64,000 bases of DNA from Nymphaea colorata (lineage: Eukaryota > Streptophyta > Magnoliopsida > Nymphaeales > Nymphaeaceae). Position numbers and translations under genes: made by a program. Shown here one piece after another: positions 38,145-50,164 of this stretch; the first letter of the stretch is position 1, and every line of letters starts with the position of its first letter. The stretch is from assembly GCF_008831285.2 (NCBI RefSeq), contig NC_045141.1:5349224-5413223 (forward strand). The letters are read 5' to 3'. The notes under the pieces are model-generated. The model had not been told where the DNA came from and ran no database searches. It saw nothing but the letters and a program-made list of their open reading frames with translations.

Positions 38145-38660
38145 GTTTAGAAGTGCATAACTCTATTCAAGAAGTTCTCTCATGGTGGTTCAAATGGTCT
38201 TTCAAATAAATGGGTTACAATACGCTATGTTTATGCTTACATGTACTCTTTTGGAACATAAGGAAACAAAGAAATTCTATTATGCATCATGCCAATTTGA
38301 TTATGAGTGTTCTCGAATGGAGAGTCTGCACTGATTTAAAGGATATGAAAGCCGATTTAAAGTGGGAACATCAACAGGTGATCTTTCCTCCTTACTACAT
38401 GGTTTTGCGGTTGATCTGTATGTGGTGAAATGGTGTGCAGAAAATGGCTTTTTGTAAATGATGTATTTGCCCTCAACAATCAATTGCAACGAGGCTGTAA
38501 TCCTTTTGTACAGTGAGGTTTGTTTTATGCCTATCTTCTTATTCGTTAGTCGTAGTTTCTATCTTTGTATTTGAGGTTTATGTCTCTCTACTTTTTTGGT
38601 TTGTTCTAGCTCAGGTATCTTGTATTTTGTTATCTGTTATATTGTTAATAAAAATGTTTG
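38145..38660 (+). pseudogene. LINE ORF2 C-terminal remnant (block copy 1)
   Basis: The frame from 38210 reads LCLHVLFWNIRKQRNSIMHH and then EWRVCTDLKDM. This matches the W.iWk.RN.RiF type tail of plant LINE ORF2. An AATAAAAATGTTTGGG phrase near 38646 may be the element's 3' untranslated end. No target-site duplication is visible. Confidence 0.55.
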
Positions 38661-38699
38661 GGATACCTAAACTTGTAGCAACGACGTTGCATCACCAAG

Positions 38700-38900
38700 T
38701 AGGGCTGCACATGCGTCGAGCCCAAGCTTGTCCCTCTTGAGCTCGACTTGATTATACAACATCAAGCTCGAGCTCGACCCCCTTAACTTGCTTAAATCGT
38801 TTATGGCGTAACTTGTTTTCTAAAACTTGTTCACATCAACTCGTTTAATTCGTGTAGGACACCAAAGAAAAGCTTGTTACCTCGAGTTGAAAGGAAAATT
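38700..38900. mobile_element. TAGGGCTGCAC-type element start (block copy 1)
   Basis: TAGGGCTGCAC opens a segment rich in GAGCTCGAC and AAGCTCGAGC, the same composition as 8617-9020 and with its terminus inverted relative to 9010-9020. The opposite end is not found. Block 2 equivalent starts at 52114. Probably a partial non-autonomous hAT-like element. Confidence 0.45.
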
Positions 38901-39061
38901 GGTTTACTTGTGATAGAAACTGGGGTATGATTGTCCTGTAGTACCAAGATATTCTTTTTAGTGCTGTAAAATGAGCAAACAACTTAAAAATTTCCACTTA
39001 ATCACAGAGTTGCACAGCAATGAGAACAAATTCTATGGTAAAACCATGAAAACAAGGGGTT

Positions 39062-39630
39062 TCTCCCCCACCTTTTCTCCCTCTCTCTCTTCACAAGGAT
39101 AAATTGTCAATGCGACAAATTGAAGAGAACATGTGGTGCCATTTGTATCTTTCTAAAAGCAGTTCCATTCTCTCCCCAACCTTGCGTGGCGTATGGCCGG
39201 CGAAAGAATGATACCCCATCGGATCAGATTCAAACTGAATGTATGGCATTACCCTATTCTATATATCAGAAGTTCACATATTTAGAATTGATTTAAGATT
39301 TGAATGTTAATGAAAGAAAAGTTTGCGTGAATCAAATTTTTGAATTTATAGTCCAGATCTGATCCGATATCTAATTTTCATTTTGACATGACCCAAGTCT
39401 GAATCCATCCTTTAATTATTCAATCAAATTCTGACCATATTTTGACATGTGAAGGACTGCCATCTTTCAAATTGTTTGTATATTAAATATACAAGGATAT
39501 TTGTCTGAAATTGAACCTAAACCCTTATCCAAATTGATTGAACATTTATTAAATTGAATTCAAATCCAGAATTGCGAGAGCGACATTTTATAAAACCCAA
39601 TACAACCAATTTTTTAAACAGATGTTAACT
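39062..39630. repeat. Diverged ~570-bp direct repeat, left member
   Basis: Homologous along its length to 40850-41448. Shared landmarks in order: CTCTCTCTTCA, CTTTCTAAAAGCAGTTCCATTC, AGAAGTTCA, GATTTGAATG, ATCCTTTAATTAT, CCATATTTTGA and AACAGATGTTAACT-like. The members are strongly diverged and about 1.79 kb apart. They may be old LTRs of a small element or an old tandem duplication; TG/CA ends are not evident. Confidence 0.6.
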
Positions 39631-40843
39631 AAATTATTGTAAGTTCCAGAAATATTAAGGAAAATTAACTTTTTTGGAAATTGGATTTTTATTAGCTCTT
39701 GTTTAATATAATTGGATAAAATGTCGGTTAGGCTTGTATCTTTACGTTGTCTGATGATTTTCTTAAAAAACATTCATGGGTAGTAAACATTTATGGTTGT
39801 GGAAACCATCTTGTGAGGGTTTAGTTTATATTTTTTTAAATACTGCTAATGCAAAAAACATACTTACATGGAATCAAATCAATCAAGCTGGTCAATTCAG
39901 TAAAATTGGCTATTTTAACAATTCAATTGATTCAACTGTGAATCGGCAAAACACTATATAAAAGTTACCTTTTTTGAAATGATAATACCAAAAACATATA
40001 TTAACAATTAAATGTGAGTTTGTGATACTTAAGCTGAAAGATATGAGGGGCCCTTGGGTCTTTTCTAGGTAGTGTGGTTATTAACCTCCAGCTCAGCCAA
40101 AAATTTGGCTTAACAGCGATTTGGGTTGGATAGGTTAACTTCCATTTGATTCCAATAAGTGTGCTTTAAAGGCATTGATCCAAAGATATACATGAAAAAA
40201 GTTATGAACTTCCAATAGAATCATGCCAGGGAGGAGGCCTCAAAGTGTACAAGAAGAATAGCAACAAAAATTTACGCACACTTTAAAGGGTGTTTCATAT
40301 ATGAACATTGTGTTCTTTGGAACCCAAACATTCCTGTTAGAATGATATGTCAAAAACAGAAGAGAGTTCTTAAAAGAAAACTCCAAAAGGTGAAGAAGTC
40401 AAACAATTCTGATTCTTAATTGAATTCGGATTTGGTACAGTTTTGTAACTGGGTCCGATGGATACCAGATTCCAATGGATGTGAAACCCCGTGACATGCA
40501 AAAATAATGTTGGCAGATATGATCTGTCTCCATAGCAGAATGAGTGAGCTGCCTTACCACATGATGGTGAGGGACTCTAGAGAAGGTAGACATGCATGCT
40601 CAGATTTCTTGCTGGTTTCACACAAATTTAAGTTTTAATTTTGACGTGGAACAACTGTTACTAACAAAGAGGCCACTGACTGAATAAAACTAGCTAAAGA
40701 AGCAAGAAGAAAATGCAAGAAATACTTGGGTGGAATATTTGTCGCAAGTGCCAAGTGTCCTCGACTACTGGGCAGATTGGAGCTCCTCTTACAAGACCCC
40801 CACAACAACTTTTCTTCCTTGATGTCGGACTATTTATCTGCAG
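39631..40843. other. Interval between the two diverged repeats, no gene recognised
   Basis: AT-rich sequence with short open frames on both strands. The last ~120 bases read on the minus strand as an open frame joined to the CNL gene in copy 2, but have no known motif of their own. Confidence 0.35.
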
Positions 40844-40849
40844 ATAGCA

Positions 40850-41267
40850 TCTCCCTCCCCCTGTCTCTCTTCATAAACACAAATAAACAATGCCACAAGT
40901 TGGAGAGAAGATGGGGATGTCTTTTACCTATTTCTAAAAGCAATTCCATTCTATCCCCTACTTTGCGTGAGTGTTATCATATTCAAACCAAATTTACAGT
41001 GTTATCATATTCGATTTATTAGAAGTTCAAATACTTAGATTCAAAATTAAGATTTGAATGCTAATGGAAGACAAGTTTATGTGATTGCAAATTTTAATTT
41101 TACAGTCTGGATCTAATCATATATCTAGCTTTTACTTTAACATGAGCGAAGTCGGAATCCGACCTTTAATTATACAATGAAATCCAGACCATATTTTGAT
41201 ATGTGAAAGCCGGATTTTGTTTGTCGCAAGGGCCAAATATAGTTTCAAAATTTTAAGAGGGGCTGAA

Positions 41268-41300
<33 letters not shown>

Positions 41301-41448
41301 TATGCATTCAAGTTGAATTTTTACATTTACATATAAATTTTTAAAGTTTTTAAATTTTTTTACATTTGCATATAAATTCAAACGCAAATCTGATCTAGTG
41401 ACTTTTTTAAAATCCAAATACATCCAATTTCTTAATCGGATGTCAATC
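40850..41448. repeat. Diverged ~570-bp direct repeat, right member
   Basis: Counterpart of 39062-39630, starting directly after the CTGCAG where the duplicated block stops being shared with copy 2. It contains a TA microsatellite at 41268-41303. Confidence 0.6.
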
Positions 41449-43427
41449 TTTTTTTCTTTTTTGTTTCCATGTCTAATGCAGTCAGATATTGGATCCATCA
41501 ACAACCTTAGGTCTACCCTTAACTAGAGATTATTCATCCTCAAAAAAGAAATACCCTTCTTTAGTCTCGAAAAGATTCGTCATCCTTAAAGAATAAGGTG
41601 CTTTGAGCTAATGAGAAAAAAATAAAGATACGTTGCATGTGCCAGTAGTACAGTATAGCCAAGGCAAAAAATTGTACATCCCTTCTCCTCTAAATTAAAA
41701 TGCTAACCACTTGTAGCTTTCAAATACGGTTACCTTAAATACGTTTGGCCTTTCTAAAATTTCTATCAATGTGTACAAGTACTTTTATAAACAAACACTT
41801 CTTGACCTTTTTTCGTTTTCTTTTTACCCTAATTTTAAAATTCGTTACTAAGGACATACATTTCCTTTTTTCTTATATAAAGAATTTCAACAACTCACAG
41901 GAATACATAGGAAACTTTTCAAACACAAACTCATTTGGACAAGGACATGTTGAAAAATATAATATATAACGAAACTATTTTCTCTCTCTTAAACAAATAA
42001 ATAAATTAAACAAAGTTTAGGATGATTTAAGTCAACTGCAAGTGTTTATATGTTTTTTTAATAAAATGTTGCTGGTCATGTTAATGATTATATATTACGT
42101 AAATGACATTAATTTCTTAAGTATTTCCGTGTGACTTCGACTAATTTTATAGAAGAATTTTGAACAGTCTACCATAAATTAGACTAAAAAAATTTTGCGC
42201 GGGATAAAAAAACTTAACCTCCCATGAAAATGGCAATAATGTAATACGTCCGTACTGTTAAGGATAATTTACTTATGTGGAATCCATGAGTAACGGCAAA
42301 AGAGGGGGAGAGAAAAGTAGTTGGATGTGAAAGAACGCCCTCGTTGCCTTCCCACTTGTAGGTGCAAAAATTCACTTGGGGCCCATGAACAAACAGTGAG
42401 GAAAGTGAGGAACATCTAAATTCTAAGACAAAAGTGAATGTTGAGCAAATCCTTTTTATGTTAATTAATATTTTTGTTTTCAGGTTTTGTTTGATATCCT
42501 TAGATTTCATATTAAAAATTCCAAAAAAATAGTAGTTGGGATATGGATTGAAGAAATGACATCCATTCGTATTTGGATTCAGATATACATTAAATATTTG
42601 ATCGGATTCGGATTTGGATTTGAACATAAATATAAAAACTGTATTTGGATTGTAAAAGTCAGAAAATTTCACCTTCAACTAGAATTGGAAGTTTCCAATT
42701 CTAGATTCCCTTTGATAGTCTGGAACTTTGATTTTAAAATTGAAAATTATGTGTTTGATAGAGCAAGAACTAAAATTCTGGAATTGGTATATTAAAATCA
42801 TCATAACATGTGCCAAGAGAGAAGAAAAACTTTTAAGATTCTCGACTCATATTCTACCCATATGATAAAATGAAAATTCTGAAATTTTGATTCAAGAATG
42901 ACCCAGCAGGTAGGGCCTGCTTCCTTATACAACAAGCGATGCCAAAAAGCTTAATATGGACATGTTGGTGTGATTTCTTAGAACCTTACACATTGCAAAC
43001 GATTTAAAATGTTAATACTTCAATATATCCCCCTGAATTAAAAGGAAATTTTAAAATGCATGAGCTATAAATGATTGTAAAGGAATGTATAGAGTACTGG
43101 CTAGTGCATCTTCTCAAAAGTTAAGAATACAAACCCCCTTACTTAGAGATTTTAATATTTGCCAATATTAGCCTTAGGTGGAGGACTCAGCTATACAATA
43201 GGAAGTGAGCATCTCTGCTAACAACCTTACAGGTTTTGGATATGGATCCATCAGATTTGGAACTCTATATATATATACTAAGACTATCCATTCTATCATG
43301 ATGTGACAGTCAAGAAAAATAAAGGAAGAAAAATATGATGTGGATGCATAAAAATTAAATGGTGGTTGGATCGGCTAAGAACTAATAGACCAAATGTGCG
43401 GTGGGTGAAAGAGATAATGGAAAACAT
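41449..43427. other. AT-rich interval without recognised genes
   Basis: Only compositional open frames (for example 42214-42678 minus, which overlaps a GATTTGGATT-type degenerate repeat at 42540-42680). No promoter, RNA gene or domain can be supported. Confidence 0.45.
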
Positions 43428-43864
43428 GGCATAAAAATTTTGCAAGTCCTAAATCAAGGAAGGGAAGGAAAGAAGAGAGCCGACAAAAAGCAAAAAGGAT
43501 TCACGTTTAACAAAAAAATAGTTTCAATCTGTCACCGATTTTTTACACACTAAAACATTTTAGTAATTGTAAACCTTTCTCCAAGATGGTCTCTTAGCTG
43601 CTCAACCATTGAAGCTTCTAGAAGAAGGCGATCTGTTCCTGTTTATCCGTGAGAAATGTGGTTGCTACTGCATCATTTTGTTGAGGAGTAACACCATTTG
43701 CTGCGCCCACCAGAAGACTTGACATTGGGGAAGTAAAAAAGAACTGGCTTTCTCAGTTTCGGGAGGCATTTCCTGTGGCCTCCCAAGCTGATGTTCTCAG
43801 TGAAATCACACCAACATGACCAAGTAATATTGACTTCTGTCATGTTTGCTGAAAGCAGTTGCAA
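43428..43864 (-). pseudogene. Duplicate of the CNL C-terminal LRR end and 3' flank
   Basis: The minus-strand reading ENISLGGHRKCLPKLR matches EDISLGGHWQCLPKLR of the neighbouring CNL fragment, and the flanking nucleotides (AATCTGTCACCGATTTT near 43525) match 44009. The two tails lie about 480 bp apart in direct orientation. This copy is more diverged and has no long open frame. It is a local tandem duplication of the 3' end of the resistance gene. Confidence 0.7.
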
Positions 43865-44187
43865 TCTATTGATTTTTATATATTCACTCTACTTTTGCAG
43901 TTGGAAAACAAGACATAAAAAATGTACAAGACCTAAATCAAACAAGGGAGAGAAAAAGAGCCGACGAAATGCAAAAGATTTATACTTGACCCAAAAAAAA
44001 ATACAGTTACAATCTGTCACCGATTTTAAATATTAAAACATATCGGATAATTGTTACCTTTCCACCAAGATGGCATCTTACTCCTGTGGCAGATCAAGTG
44101 CAGGACATATGTAAATACTGAAGGCTTCAGCCTACGAAACAGAAAAGGTTCCATAACATGATATAACAGCACCTCAACCACTTTAGC

Positions 44188-44883
44188 CTAGGATGGATAA
44201 CCTTTCCCCAAATTGTCTCTGAGTTCCTGTGGCAGATGGAGTGCTGGACAAAAGTAAATTACCAACTTTTCAAGCTTTGAGAGGCAGGCGATCTGTTCGT
44301 TTGCATCCGTGGGACATGTTGTTGCTACTGCATCATTTTCATTTTGGTGGGTAGTAATGTCCACCATAGACTTCAGTTTGTGGAAGTATTGAAGCTCCAG
44401 GTATCTCAGTTTTGGGAGGCATTGCCAGTGGCCTCCCAAGCTGATGTCCTCATAGAAATAGTTTAGGTACAATGTCTCCAGTTGGGAGAGACCCCACAAC
44501 CACTGAGGCACCTTTCCCAATTAGACCTCATCAACATTCGTGTCAAAGACAGAGACTTGAGGGAGGGTAGAAATGTTGATTCCTCCGATGGCAATGGCGA
44601 TGGCAGTAGTACTGCTGAGTCTGGATCCAACCTTAACTCAATGAGGTTTGGCAGTTGCTCAAGGAATTTCCATCCCAATCTCGCACTTAGGCAACAACAC
44701 ACTGACAAACTTTGGAGCTGAGTCACTTGACCGTCATGCCCCGCCAGCTCAAATAGAGCATCAAGCAAGCCTTCTGTCTGCATCTTTGGACAATTCATAA
44801 AATTCGCCTCTCTTAACCTTGGCATAGAAGTCAATGTTGTTTCCCCTAATCCATCTGCTGGCCACCCTTCCCAGTTGAGAAAC
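44188..44883 (-). pseudogene. CC-NB-LRR gene, detached C-terminal LRR part
   Basis: Minus-strand frames encode SMPRLREANFMNCPKMQTEG, then LDALFELAGHDG, LPNLIELRLD and FLPSLKSLSL. After a frameshift near 44515 they continue with VPQWLWGLSQLETLYLN, LPKLRYLELQ and LSKLEKLVIYFCPALHLP to the stop at 44188. These are irregular cytosolic LRRs of the type that ends CNL proteins. The piece begins abruptly at 44883, where it abuts an inverted copy of a more N-terminal part of the same gene. Order and strand fit it being the missing 3' part of the gene at 54256-56241, now 9.4 kb away. Known role of the family: intracellular effector recognition. Confidence 0.85.
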
Positions 44884-45141
44884 AGAATTGAAATTTATAG
44901 CGGAAGGCTTGGGGAAGCTTACCAATTTACGGATGACAAAGGGGACACAAGGGTTGGAGGGGACAAGAAAAGCAATTGATTGTGCAAGAAATGCACAATT
45001 GCTTAAAGAGAAGCATGGCATAATTAGTTTGGAATTCTACTTTGGAATTACTGGAGGTGTTTCTGAATAGAGTGGTACTTCTGAACAGAGTAATGAGAAA
45101 CAGGGTGGGGCTTCTGAACAGAGTGGTGCACTGGAGGCATT
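44884..45141 (+). pseudogene. Inverted 258-bp copy of a CNL LRR segment
   Basis: Nearly the exact reverse complement of 54272-54529, with three substitutions seen, all in one short stretch (TCTGAATAGAGTGG against TCTAAACAGAGAGG). On the plus strand it encodes KFIAEGLGKLTNLRMTKGTQ and then ISLEFYFGITGGVSE up to a TAG (45068-45070) that replaces CAG. It lies between the detached C-terminal LRR part (minus strand) and copia sequence of block copy 2. Confidence 0.95.
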
Positions 45142-45735
45142 CTTGCTCAAGTATACCAGATACAATGTGAGATTGCCAATCTCACCCTCCATGACCAAGA
45201 TGTGCAGCGGTACACTGGGAGACTCGGGAGTCTATATGATGAGTTCCTCCAATATCGACCAGCGACCTCTGATCCAGTCATTTACAAACAGCATTTTGAA
45301 GAAGATCAAATCTTCAAGGTCCTCGTTGGATTGAGTGAGGACTATGAAGCCATAAGGACTCAAATCCTGAATACTATGCCGCGGCCAAAATTCAATGCGG
45401 TTTGTCAAATGATTCAGAGAGAGGTGTCAAGGCAAAGAGTCATGAGCGTCCCTCCTAAAATGGACTCCATATAAGACAGCCAAGAAGGAATGGCGTGCCT
45501 TTCACAATCGGGCACTAATCAAGGCATACAAAGGTACCACTCAAACACACAGAAAAATCACAGCAAACTTAAGTGTACTCACTGCAGGAAATTGGGTCAC
45601 ACACGCGATCGCTGCTGGGAACTTGTGGGGCGACCAGGGAAGGAAAAGGGATCTTCTTCAATCCCAGACAAAGCCGGCAACTGCTCATACCACCCCACAT
45701 CTGGCTTATTTGCAGCTCTTTTTGGCCATTGATAT
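45142..45735 (+). pseudogene. Ty1/copia gag remnant with zinc knuckle (block copy 2)
   Basis: Gag reading LAQVYQIQCEIANLTLHDQ leads directly into RYTGRLGSLYDEF and the region shared with copy 1, including CTHCRKLGHTRDRC. The first ~70 bases are absent from copy 1, which has a deletion there. A TAA at about 45472 interrupts the frame where copy 1 reads GAA. No pol genes follow. Confidence 0.8.
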
Positions 45736-46444
45736 GTGTAACAAAGAGTGTATCAGAACCTCTTTGTGATGCTAAGCTTGCCTGTTGCATTCCTTCCAAT
45801 TGCAAATCTTATGCTAATTCATTTCGCAGGGGCTGCATGTTTGTGTTCTGATCTTTGAGTTGAGTTGGACAATTTATGTGGATATAGTTGGGATGTCAAC
45901 AGATCACATTCAAATCAGATATACTTTTAACTGTGTCCACTTTTTTGGACATTCATATTTGAAACACAAAGAAATTTATATCTGAATCCAAATTCAAAAT
46001 CTGATTTCACAATTGACTTTTACATTCATATCTGAACCTGAATCCGAATTTTGAACCAAATTTAGCCATTTTTTTAGAATTTAAGAGCATTAGATATAGG
46101 ATATTTCTTTAAAAATAAATCCGATGAATCCGAATATGATAGGATATTATGTATATCTGAATCCCATCATATGTCATTTCTTAAATGCAAATATGATCTG
46201 CCTTATTAACCAGATATTTTCTTTTTTCATATCTGATTTTTTTCGATAGAGTTTGGTCAGATATCTGATCCAAGTCGGATATGCTGACATCTCCAGATAT
46301 AGGGTAATTAGCAGCTCAGGTTTCCTATGGAAGATGGTGGGAGTTAGGCTCTGGACTTGTATTAACAAAAAATTATATTTACAGCAGCCAAAAATGGGGA
46401 TGCATAGCATGTAGACCATAGTGAAAATTTAGCTACTGTGTCCT

Positions 46445-46620
46445 AGTGGCAGAGCTACATTATTGCTAGTGTGGGCAGTTACCCACACCAACCCAAAAAA
46501 ATTAAACTATTTACATACAAAAACTCCATTAATTTTCAGTTTTTCACATATCAGTGTCCCTTAAGATTTGAATCTTACACTTCAAGTGCCCCTCAACCAG
46601 AAATTTTTGGCTCTACCACT
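46445..46620. mobile_element. MITE-like element with AGTGGCAGAGC termini (copy 2)
   Basis: Same element as 33025-33203. Here the right end reads GGCTCTACCACT, so the terminal inverted repeat AGTGGnAGAGC is clearer than in copy 1. Confidence 0.5.
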
Positions 46621-47244
46621 CGCCGCAACCATAAAGACATGTAATGAAATTTTCGGCAATGAAGAGTGGACATGTACCCCTTGGCTCATATGGGGGTTCC
46701 CATAGTTTTAACTTGTTAAATTCATAAAAGAAAATCAGAAAAATGGTCAAAAAGTTTCACGTTTCCCTTGTTTGGGAGAGAAGAATGAGTATTAGAAGTC
46801 AATTTTTACAATAAAGTCCCCATAAAGTCCAAGTTTGCTTTTGGTGCCTTGGGAAAGGTGCCCACATTATGGATCAATTTTCATATCGATGCATTCTTTT
46901 GCAGCACAGGGAGTTGATACAATGGGGATTCAAAACAGAAACTAGCAGTCTACCCATCCCCACCTGCCCAAGGCACCAACCCCCTTGAGGATGCAGTTCC
47001 CCTTTGCTGAGCCTACGTACTCTTGCGGAAGCTAGGATAAATGTCTTGCACTGTGATACTAAGAGTTGCACATGTAATACCTTTTTATTGTTTTGCATAT
47101 ACAATGGACACAAAAAGACTCTTGACAGAAGCTCAAATGCTTGTTCATGTTATCCCGGGTCTAACTCTACCTATTCAACAGGGCTTTCCATCGATATTTT
47201 CTGGTGATATTTCAAGTGTTTTCTTTACTATAACTTTTCATGCT

Positions 47245-47460
47245 AGAATGTCCAACTCCTTGCGGGCTCTTTTGGTCAGACACCAATGCTTGAATTGGAG
47301 CTTGTGAACCCTATAAACTAAAGCTCATTTCTCATGGATATGGAAAGCAGCCTTTTGGGGACGAGAAGAGGCTTGTTACTTAATCTAGCGGTGTTTGGGT
47401 AATGGTAAGATGGTGAAAATTTGGTATGAGTATTGGGGATAGGGGATTGTAGAATATGGA
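47245..47460 (+). pseudogene. LINE 3'-ORF2 fragment (block copy 2)
   Basis: Counterpart of 33825-34040 with the same NSLRALLVRHQCLNWSL reading. No additional domain. Confidence 0.4.
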
Positions 47461-47859
47461 GGGGAAGAAAGGCAAAGCAAGAACTGATGATAAAGATGAT
47501 GCTGCTGCCGAAAGTTATAGTTGACTTGTAGACTTAGGCACTCCCCTCATAAAAATTAAGTTGAGTGAGTGGGTCCGTTTAATAAGCTCCACCACCACAT
47601 CAATGTCTTGCCAATGGTGGATGATAGATCCAACCGTTGTTTGGGGTAATCATCATTTTTTGAACATTTTATGGTCAGTTGACAACAAAATAGCAAAGAT
47701 TGCTAGCTGCAAACACCTTGATTTTCCTTAATTTTGATCAATTTCTTATCTGATTATATTGTCAACTCGATTTAGGATCCATTTAGATCTAATTTCAGAA
47801 GTTTAGACTCCAGCACAGCCCAAATCTAGACATATTTTGTAATTCAAATCCACATTCAG

Positions 47860-48271
47860 ACAGGGATTCAGTCCAAAAAATCATACAGAGACTGAAAACA
47901 AGACCCTAGACCCATATCTGGATCCAAATCCTAGCTGTAAATCAAAATCAGATCCCTAGACCCATCTTTGGATCCAAATGCCACCTCTAGATTGCAAAAG
48001 AGCCCTCCATCCATATCTAGATCCACCTAGTCTAGATTGAAGAGCCTTGGATTCATATTTGATCCAATCCAAGATCTAAAGAGAAAATGGATCCATAGAT
48101 CCATATCTAGACCCAAATTAAGATCCAGATACAAAATTGAGTCATAGATATGAATCCAAATCTCAGCTTTAGATCGAAAATTGTGCCAAATTCAGATCGA
48201 AAACTAAGCATTACATCCAAAAACCCAATCCAAGATCCAAAAATAGAGTAAAAATCCAGTTCACAATCCAG

Positions 48272-48310
<39 letters not shown>

Positions 48311-48380
48311 ATATATATATATATATATATTCCAAATTCAATGCACAAAGCATAACCTAGATCCAACCCAATTTTTTTAT
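47860..48380. repeat. GATCCA-rich degenerate sequence with TA tract (block copy 2)
   Basis: Same tract as 34440-34990. The TA microsatellite at 48277-48330 has a different internal interruption (GTGT), and a short segment present in copy 1 near 34809 is missing here. Confidence 0.75.
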
Positions 48381-48959
48381 CCAAATATAAAAAATCAAGC
48401 CCGAGAACCAACCTCCAGCATCATATATCAAGTTCGATCCCCGAGCACGCACACAAACACCCCTCACCTTCTGTCTCAATTTCGCTTTATAAAATCTAAA
48501 ACTGGACTGAAGACACAAATTCAATCCATAATTCGGGCATTTGACATCAACCTGGACCCTTCCAGGTTCGGGAAAAATTGATTCAGATTCAAGCGGACCC
48601 AAAATTGTCAAAACCGGATCCAAATTCATTTTACAAAAAGGTCATTTTGCCCTTCGAAAAATATGAAATTTTCACTTTTTCTCTTTTCTTTTTAATTTTA
48701 ACCATGCGGCTGGGACTCGTGTGGGCCCTACCTAGGGTGGCAGGACCAAATACCCACCTCATTGACTCAATCAAATTCAAGCCAATGAGGAGGCATTTAA
48801 CTCCCCCGGGCCAGATTCGAAAGTAACCAGCATGCTACTGGGAGAGAGCATTCGGTGTTTAGCAGAGTGCTCTCGCCAAGAGGCCGCTACCATGCTCAGC
48901 ACAGAAGAGCACTAGGAGGCCTAACTTGTTAATCCTAGTTTCCATCCATGAAAGAGAAT

Positions 48960-49222
48960 TTTGAACTTAAAATCTCTCTTTCAATTTCTCTATTTCTCTC
49001 TCTTCTATTTCTCTCTCTCGTTTTAGCACTCTCTTTCTCTATCTCTTTCTAAAAATTTTCTTTTTCACTTTTTCTCTCTCTTCAGTTCTCTCTCTCCCTT
49101 TTTTAAAATCTCTCTCTCTTTTTCTTTCTTTTATTACTTCTCTTTTTATCACTCTTTTTCTATTTTTTTCTTTTATCTTTCTCTCTTTGATTTCTCTCTC
49201 CCTCTCTTTATATATATATATA
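48960..49222. repeat. Pyrimidine-rich tract (block copy 2)
   Basis: Counterpart of 35560-35832, a CT-rich strand ending in a short TA run. Confidence 0.85.
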
Positions 49223-49916
49223 GTCTCATCTTGCATCGCCCAAAATCTGTCAACTTCACCAAGGCCAATATTAAGGTGCAGTACCCATGATGGTTATCAT
49301 ACTACACTTGACTTGATAGCATACCCATTTTTGATTTTATATGTATGTTGTGGTATGAATGACTTATCTAATTTTCTTTTCAAGCATAGAGAAATCTTTT
49401 TTTTTTCATTTAACATGCATATTCACTATGCATTTACAGGATTCACGGATACCTACAGCCACAACTTTAAAAAACCTAAGCAAAATAAGATCGAGCCCTA
49501 ATATTGTGGTAACTGAGTTAGGCTAAAACCTTGAGATTAATGTGTTCTGGAAGATTGCTACTAACTTTCTTTATGTTACAAATGATCATTCATTAAAAAA
49601 AATTTATAAAATTTTATTAAATCACTTTTTTCAAAAACTGACTTGGTTTTTTATTCAAATGATTTTTCCAAATCAAACGATTCATTAGTGAAGATTATTT
49701 CTTCTAAAACATATCTCCTACCATTTTATAAAAAAAATTATAGAACTCTCTTTTGCAATGCCTCACAAACAGTTTTCTTATTTTAAGGATTGGCTCTTAC
49801 ATCATTTTTTGCTTTATAAAATTTAAAATTTCTAAAACAATATAAAATATTTACCATGCCCCACACTGCATTTAAGTGGAGCATAATGCTTAAATGAATG
49901 TGGAAATGCACCAAGA

Positions 49917-50114
49917 ATGAACAACGCGCCAGAAAAAACTAATACTCATACTGATGACCGGTGGACCCTTTTCGACTTTGCAGAACAAATTCCCATTGGT
50001 GAACCAAAAGAAATTTTGGGATGCAAAATATGCAGCACTAGGGGTGAGAAATTTCTTCATCACAAACAAGCTTGTAAGGTGGGTAAATGCAACACATATG
50101 ATATTGATTTTTAA
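49917..50114 (+). pseudogene. BED-type zinc-finger-like fragment (block copy 2)
   Basis: Open frame of 65 codons reading RWTLFDFAEQIPIGEP and then EILGCKICSTRGEKFLHH; see 36529-36722 for the comparison. Here no stop interrupts it, but nothing transposase-like follows. Confidence 0.3.
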
Positions 50115-50164
50115 TTTCCTGTCATTAAGGATATAAAAGTCTTGACCTACATCATTATGCAAAT

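Larger units (their letters stand above)
31794..40843 (+). repeat. Large duplicated block, copy 1
   Basis: Collinear with 45213-54255 from CACTGGGAGACTCGG to CTGCAG. The offset is 13419 at the left end, 13386 around 35000 and 13412-13414 at the right end; the changes are due to indels mainly in TA tracts. Only a few substitutions per 100 bases are seen. It contains copia gag, a MITE, LINE remnants, a BED-like fragment, GATCCA-type degenerate repeats and pyrimidine tracts. To the right it continues into sequence (from 40844) that is not present after copy 2. Confidence 0.97.

Noticed and set aside
42214-42678. 154-codon open frame on the minus strand
   Set aside because: Overlaps a GGATTTGGAT-type degenerate repeat; no domain.
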